DNA of 64,000 nucleotides from Coptis chinensis (lineage: Eukaryota > Streptophyta > Magnoliopsida > Ranunculales > Ranunculaceae), in NCBI GenBank assembly GCA_015680905.1, contig CM027381.1, positions 54,192,501-54,256,500 on the forward strand, given 5' to 3'. Both the position numbers and the translations under genes were made by a program. Below are positions 58,991 through 64,000 of this stretch, in pieces. Under the pieces are notes generated by a model, which was not told where the DNA came from, made no database searches, and saw only the letters and a list, made by a program, of their open reading frames with translations. Each line of letters opens with the position of its first letter. Position 1 is the stretch's first letter.

Positions 58991-60420
58991 CTAACTTAAC
59001 TAAAACTTACCTGCACCCCGACATTTACTCGTCATCCTCCTCTTCTATATGAGGTTCTTTTAAATCTGCCATGCCATAACAACTTGCCGCCTTCGTTAGT
59101 GTATCATCAACTAATGCTAACCTCTCTAGTGTTATTTGGTGCGATGGGGTGTAAGGAGCAACCAAATGTGGTTGCACCTGCCATCCCGCCAAGTCATGGC
59201 TTCGGAATGATCTTACCACACGATTGGTAGGTCTCATGATTTTAACCCTTTTTCAATCGGTAATGCGTAATACGAGAATCACGGGTATTGAAAAAGCGCG
59301 TAAAGGCGACAAACCAAGGCGGGCATAAGAAGGTACTTATGCCTCCGAGGTATGGGCTCGCCTTCAGTAGCAACTAAAACTTCGGGGAATGTCATACCTC
59401 TGGCGTCCCTCGGCTAAAAGCAAGGAAAAGCGTCACCGGCGGTATTATTGGCGAAGTAAACCGCCGTTCCCCTAGAATGTTCATCATGATGAACAACATG
59501 GTTGTGCCTACATTCGGTGATAGGCTACTTTCGGGCGATGTTATATTGGTCTTGGTCCATGATCTGAAATACCCCTCCCCATAATACTCATGGAAATAGG
59601 CATATTCATATAGGTATGAGTTATCCATCATATATCCCCGTGTGCATAGAGATTCGGTAATGGCAATCCGAAACCAAAGCTATCAAGTGTTTATTGAATT
59701 CCATAGTCGTACCATCAATAGTAAGGGAAAATTTTTTGTTCTCCTTCTTGGGTACAAAAAAGTAATATTATTATAGAAGAATTCAGTAAGCTTAGGTGAA
59801 AAAGAATGCGGCATCACTCACGGAAGATGCATGCATCCTAATTGCAAGATCCGGCTCAGCGAACGATGCTCCATAGGTATAGGTTCCCATCAAGTCTTCA
59901 AAAGACTGTTCGGGGAATGACTATAGGTGGTGTCATCTCAACACTACTTTGTAGAATAGCTGCGAAAACACGGAAGAACCTCGGAAAATCTAAAATTCAC
60001 GTGTTTTTACTAAAGAGGCGTAGCGGGCCTTCATTATAAAGCGTAAATCGGCTCTTTGGTTTGGACTTCTGAGTTTGAGTCGCGGTTGGCTCTTCGATTG
60101 AAGCGAGCCTTCGGTGAAATTTTCGATTTCCGGTGTTTGGCCCGGCGTCGTCGCTCTACTTGAAGCGGCGGGAGCTAGTGAATTTTGATTCTGATGAAAG
60201 TAGAGGCGGTCGGCTTCTGGCTTGCGGCGCGAGAATTCGAAAAGTGAGTTTCTAATTGAGTTTCTAAGAAAAACAAAAAAAAACAAAAAAAGGGAGTGAA
60301 AAGTGAAAGATGATTGTGGGGTGTAGTGGGTGCGGTTGTGAGTGTAGTATGATGGAAGTTTAAATAGGTTACGGGTTTCCAAAGCGAATGACAAGTTGCC
60401 AAATTGTTTTAAGGCCATTT
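58991..60420 (-). pseudogene. Athila downstream ORF (env-like position), decayed
   Basis: Minus-strand coding remnants follow one another: 59990-60418 (FIMKARYASLVKTREF), text near 59760-59690 (LTEFFYNNITFLYP, then LTIDGTTMEFN), 59392-59631 and 59025-59237 (NRVVRSFRSHDLAGWQVQPH, ending EEEDDE and TAA). The position after integrase and the style resemble the extra ORF of Athila elements, which has been discussed as env-like. I see no signal peptide or membrane anchor that would support an envelope role. Multiple frameshifts break it. Confidence 0.5.
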
Positions 60421-60762
60421 CGAAAAATAGGAAAGCGCCAAACCCAAAACGGAACTATCCATAGCTTTGATTTCCTAACAACCCAGGTATCTTTTACACT
60501 TGGTTTAGAATAGTAACTTCTAAACTTTCCTACATATCATGCTACCACTACAAAAATTCATAGATATGCGGTATCGGCCTAATTTCAACTTTTACTCCAA
60601 GACAACCTTTAGAAAGATGATCAAAATAAATTATATTAAAATAATATGGAATCCAAACAATCTAAAACAAACAACTTAATATTCAAATCTAACTCTGAAG
60701 TAAAATTCCACTACAAAACAATAAAGACAATGAAATAAAAGGACACAATTGATGGTGAACAC

Positions 60763-61290
60763 CTAGGCGTGTGAAGAAGATGGTCCACGAGATGGAGATC
60801 TCTGTGGTGACCGAATGGCTTGAGCCATCTGGCTCTGGCGGCGGCGGCTCATGCCTCTCGGACTCGGTGAGACAGACTCATCCACAGTGGCATGCGTCGT
60901 TAGCATCTCTATCTGAACAAAGCGTGCTTCCATCTCGATCTTGAAATACGACATCTTGGGCTTGGTGGTTATTGTGGATAACCTCCATGTTAGACAAGAT
61001 ATCATCGACCCTTCTGAGCATTTCAACTCTGTCGTCAAAGGTCCGTTTGCTTATTTGAAATTACAATCTGTCTATGTCTAATATCTTCCACGAGATCACG
61101 ATAACGCATCATAAAACCGGTTTGCGGCATTATCATTAAGTTCTAAATTAGAAGTATGACTATCAAAATTATCCTCAACCAACCATGTCATATCTTCCTT
61201 TTCATCATCCGACTCAACTTCCTTCTCTGCGGACAACGGCCAAGTCTTTTGGATGCATTCTTTATAAATACTTGCATTAGAAGGCAATTT
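60763..61290 (-). pseudogene. Second downstream coding remnant of copy B2, coiled-coil and Ser/Arg-rich
   Basis: Minus-strand segments 61096-61287 (WPLSAEKEVESDDEKEDMTW) and, across frameshifts, a heptad-like stretch (DDRVEMLRRVDDILSNMEVI) lead to a Ser/Arg/Pro-rich end (SPRGMSRRRQSQ, then SPSRGPSSSHA) at 60763. It is probably the C-terminal region of another Athila extra ORF. The family is not named with certainty. Confidence 0.45.
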
Positions 61291-61385
61291 GATCTTAATA
61301 GAGAGTTAGTGGCGGCTCTAAATGAGAGCATAATCTTAGTGATCAATCACGGAAGAGGCGCCAGGGCTCTTTCCCCACTCCTCTA

Positions 61386-62159
61386 ATGACATTCAAAATG
61401 AAATCGAGGATGCAGAAATTATACTCCTTCGTTTGCAAATTCGAGGAGAACGTCGCGGAACTGAAGTCGATGTCGGCTGACTTTGTCTTTCGAGGGCGTT
61501 CTTACCAATCAACGGCGACAGCCCGATTGATTAGTTCGAGAAAATCGTCGAACGCAATGAGATATCGTATTGTATTCACCCTCTATGACCGTTATCTTTC
61601 ATCAAAACGAGGAACTGCGATATCTTGCGAGATTCTGTTTGGTGCGATATCTAGGTTGGTTCTGGGGTGATTCCTAATAGCTTCGATAACAAGCTGTCTC
61701 GTAACTTCCCTCCACGTTCCTGCTATCCTAATGAAAATCCTAGTTCCCTCCACTTCGTTTCTTATAAAACTGTTCTACCAAATCATAGTGGTAGAAATCC
61801 TCTGTCGAATACCACAGTCCGTTCAATTTCTCTTAAACATCTCCAGCGTCATAAAATGGCCTTGGCTATCGGAAACAAACGCTGTTTTCAGCCGAGAATT
61901 CTCGTCGTTAAGCCATTGAAGTTATTTACTGATTTGGGGTTTTGTAGATGGTGGTGGATCGAGTTTGATGAAAACTAACCAAACCAACAGTGGTGGTTAT
62001 GGTAGGTTCGTGGCGGGTTGGTTCGAAACTTCGAATTGGTTGGTGGTTTGTTGGTGGAAACGGTTGGAGATTGTGTTGGTGTTTGACAATGGGGGTTGGG
62101 TGGTCTTTCTATTTGAATGTATTCTATTTTTATTTATTATTTTTTATTTGGGTTGCTAG
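61386..62159 (+). other. Possible antisense reading frame within copy B2
   Basis: Plus-strand frames 61386-61670 (94 codons), 61667-61978 (103 codons, overlapping by 4 bases) and 61965-62159 lie antisense to the element. The composition of the first two is protein-like (Arg/Ser-rich, few low-complexity runs), but I recognise no domain. Antisense extra ORFs are documented in some Tat-lineage gypsy elements. It may equally be chance. Confidence 0.3.
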
Positions 62160-62929
62160 GGTTTGGATTTATACTTTGTGTCAAAAGCTGGAGAAGAAGA
62201 AGATCGCGATTTGGTTTTGGAAAGTAGCGGCGCTCTAGGTGGCGTAGAGTCGCCCCAAGCCAGTCGTATTTTTTCGACTTTTGTCGATTTTAAGCGCAAT
62301 TTCAAACTAGATTTTCCGCCGTTATCGGTCCGATTCTTGCGAATGAGATATGGAAATGATCAGGAGAGAATTTCCAATCAATGATCCATAAAACACTCGA
62401 TTCCAACCGGGGGTGACGAATAAGATAGTGGAAAAACGCCTCGTAGTGCGTGCATGGCGTAAGTTATCGCGACGAATGAACACTAAATTTGATAACGTCA
62501 ACCCCAAATGAACTATACTAATGGACCTAAACAACACAACTAGAAAGTTCGAGCAATCCGGATGGAAAGACTGATTTCCCACTGAAAACAAATTTTTAAC
62601 CACAAAATTTGTTTTACAACGTCGGGTCGTTTAAAGTCGATTCCCAAGACTTGTTGGATTGCTATGTCTATGATTTTTATGAATTTTTAATTTATTTTTA
62701 TTTGTTTACTATAAGAAACACGAAAAACAATAAATACATAATTCACTCCATAGAGGAACATGACTCAAAAATCGAGAAAAACATCACGAAAGTGGAAAGC
62801 GTGAATTATGTGAACTGTGGACTTAGGATCCGTACTTACAGCCACACACTCCATAAGGAGGGCCGGTTACCTGAATGGTTTACTTATCGGTATATATGGA
62901 AATGAAAGTAAGTACACCAAATGACAAGG
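62160..62929 (-). other. Post-integrase conserved noncoding DNA of copy B2
   Basis: Reverse complement relative of 51034-51720 in copy B1. Both contain the same phrases around CCATCCGGATTGCTCGAA and TCGAGTGTTTTATGGATCAT (or its GTGAGT variant). No coding potential was recognised. Confidence 0.7.
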
Positions 62930-64000
62930 TCGATCCTCATAGGCGAGTCTGTAAAAGGACTTCCTCCACATCGAGGGGACAAAAGTTAGTGAAAATGTTT
63001 TAACCGTTGACCATTAACTTGAAATGCTTGTTGTCATTGGGATTTACCAAGGTAATTGCCCGTAAGGGGGTGACTTGATAACGAGAAAAGGACCGGACCA
63101 GCGGGTTTTAGTTTCCACAGGAAAATATGTAGGCGGGAGTTATAAAAGCAAAACCTTTTGTCCGACCACAAACTCTTTCACGGGATATGCTTATCATGAA
63201 CCGTTTCATGTTGGCTTTATAATCCTTGAGATCGTAAGAATCGCCACAGTTTCTTCAAGCTCATTTAATTGTAACTTGCGTTTGGCACCCGCCTCATCAA
63301 TATTGAAATTAAGGCTTTTTATAGCCCACGAGCGCGGTGCTCTAATTCAACGGGCAAATGACATGGTTTCCCAAATACAAGTCTAAAGGGGAGACATACC
63401 TATAGGAGTTTTGAAGCGGTTCTATATGCCCATAAGGCATCCGATAGACGCTTGACCCGTCTTTCCTATCGGGGGGTTTTCTTGTTGTTTCTAAAATCTT
63501 TTTGATTTCCCTATTAGAAACTTCTACTTGTCCGCTAGTTTGTGGATGATAAGGAGTTGCTATTTTGTGTGTAACTCCATTACTTTTTCACTAGGGATGC
63601 AACAACTCATTGCAAAATGTGTTTCCCCATCACTAATGATGGCTTTAGGAATGCCAAACCTCAGAGAAAATGTATTCTTTAATAAAAAATACTACGGTCT
63701 TATGGTCATTGTTCACGGCAAGCTAGGGCCTCTATCCATTTAGACCGCGTAGTCCACGGCAACTAGAATATAAATATAACCGTGGGAAACGAGGGAAAGG
63801 GCCATGAAATCAATACCCCAAACATCGAAAATTTCTACTATCAAGATTGGATTTAAAGGCATCATATTACAACCATTGATTAAGCCCAAGTTGTTGGCAA
63901 ATCTAATACCGTCTTGCAATGCACTTGGGCATCCTTAAAAAGGGTAGGCCAATAAAATCCACATTGAAGAACTTTAGCGGCTGTTTTCATTCCGCTAAAG
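62930..64000 (-). pseudogene. Integrase of Athila copy B2 (decayed, runs off the window)
   Basis: On the minus strand the window opens within the zinc region (text equivalent to SGMKTAAKVLQ at 64000-63960). It continues through the core (equivalents of IDFMG near 63810 and of SDGGTHF near 63630) to a C-terminal region whose stop codon position is near 62935. Many frameshifts leave no long open stretch. Identification rests on base-level match with 49977-51033. Confidence 0.82.

Larger units (their letters stand above)
55822..64000 (-). mobile_element. Athila family B element, copy B2 (inverted, 3' half)
   Basis: Read on the minus strand from the window edge: integrase (64000-62930), conserved noncoding DNA, a downstream coding region, a long noncoding tail with a T-rich tract, a polypurine tract and the 3' LTR (57190-55822). 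It is the mirror image of copy B1, and its gag, RT and 5' LTR lie beyond the window. It inserted into the chromovirus leader. Confidence 0.87.

Overview
This is a stretch of nuclear DNA from a flowering plant, probably a eudicot. It is AT-rich and built almost entirely from nested, mostly dead transposable elements: Athila-type and chromovirus-type Ty3/gypsy retrotransposons, LINEs, a Mutator-like element (MULE), a CACTA transposon and a possible hAT-like element. Captured fragments of plant genes (chloroplast chaperonin CPN60 alpha, NRT1/PTR transporter, PRP40, SYF1, RBP45/47) also point to a plant. I see no intact ordinary host gene, rRNA, tRNA or CRISPR array. The species cannot be named from the sequence.

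Left part (1-12967). After gene-poor DNA there is a candidate hAT-like nonautonomous element (814-1838). A 3.16-kb solo LTR (3006-6161) has a perfect 5-bp target duplication. A MULE region follows: a decayed MURA-type transposase gene on the minus strand (8842-12967, cut at its 5' end) converges on two small plus-strand genes, a two-exon CCHC/cysteine-rich gene (7175-7718) and a lysine-rich 95-aa gene (8072-8359). A 5'-truncated LINE (9515-9921) sits inside the MULE.

Middle part (12968-36966). One Athila-like element has 1.54-kb LTRs at both ends and decayed gag-pol. A 12.8-kb CACTA transposon (21544-34339) landed in a large inverted repeat of its 3' noncoding region. No transposase is recognisable in the CACTA. 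It carries exon-intron fragments of at least five host genes, three of them for RNA processing, so it is a Pack-CACTA.

Right part (36967-64000). The tail and partial 3' LTR of a second Athila family abut a LINE (about 39260-43341). The LINE is broken inside its reverse transcriptase by an Athila element (43342-51758). That element is broken by a chromovirus with a 3.5-kb LTR (51759-55821) holding a dense TTGAC (W-box-like) array. The chromovirus is broken in turn by an inverted Athila element (55822 to the window end). The right halves of the last four elements lie beyond the window. Every long reading frame belonging to an element carries stops or frameshifts; only the two small plus-strand genes near the MULE look intact.
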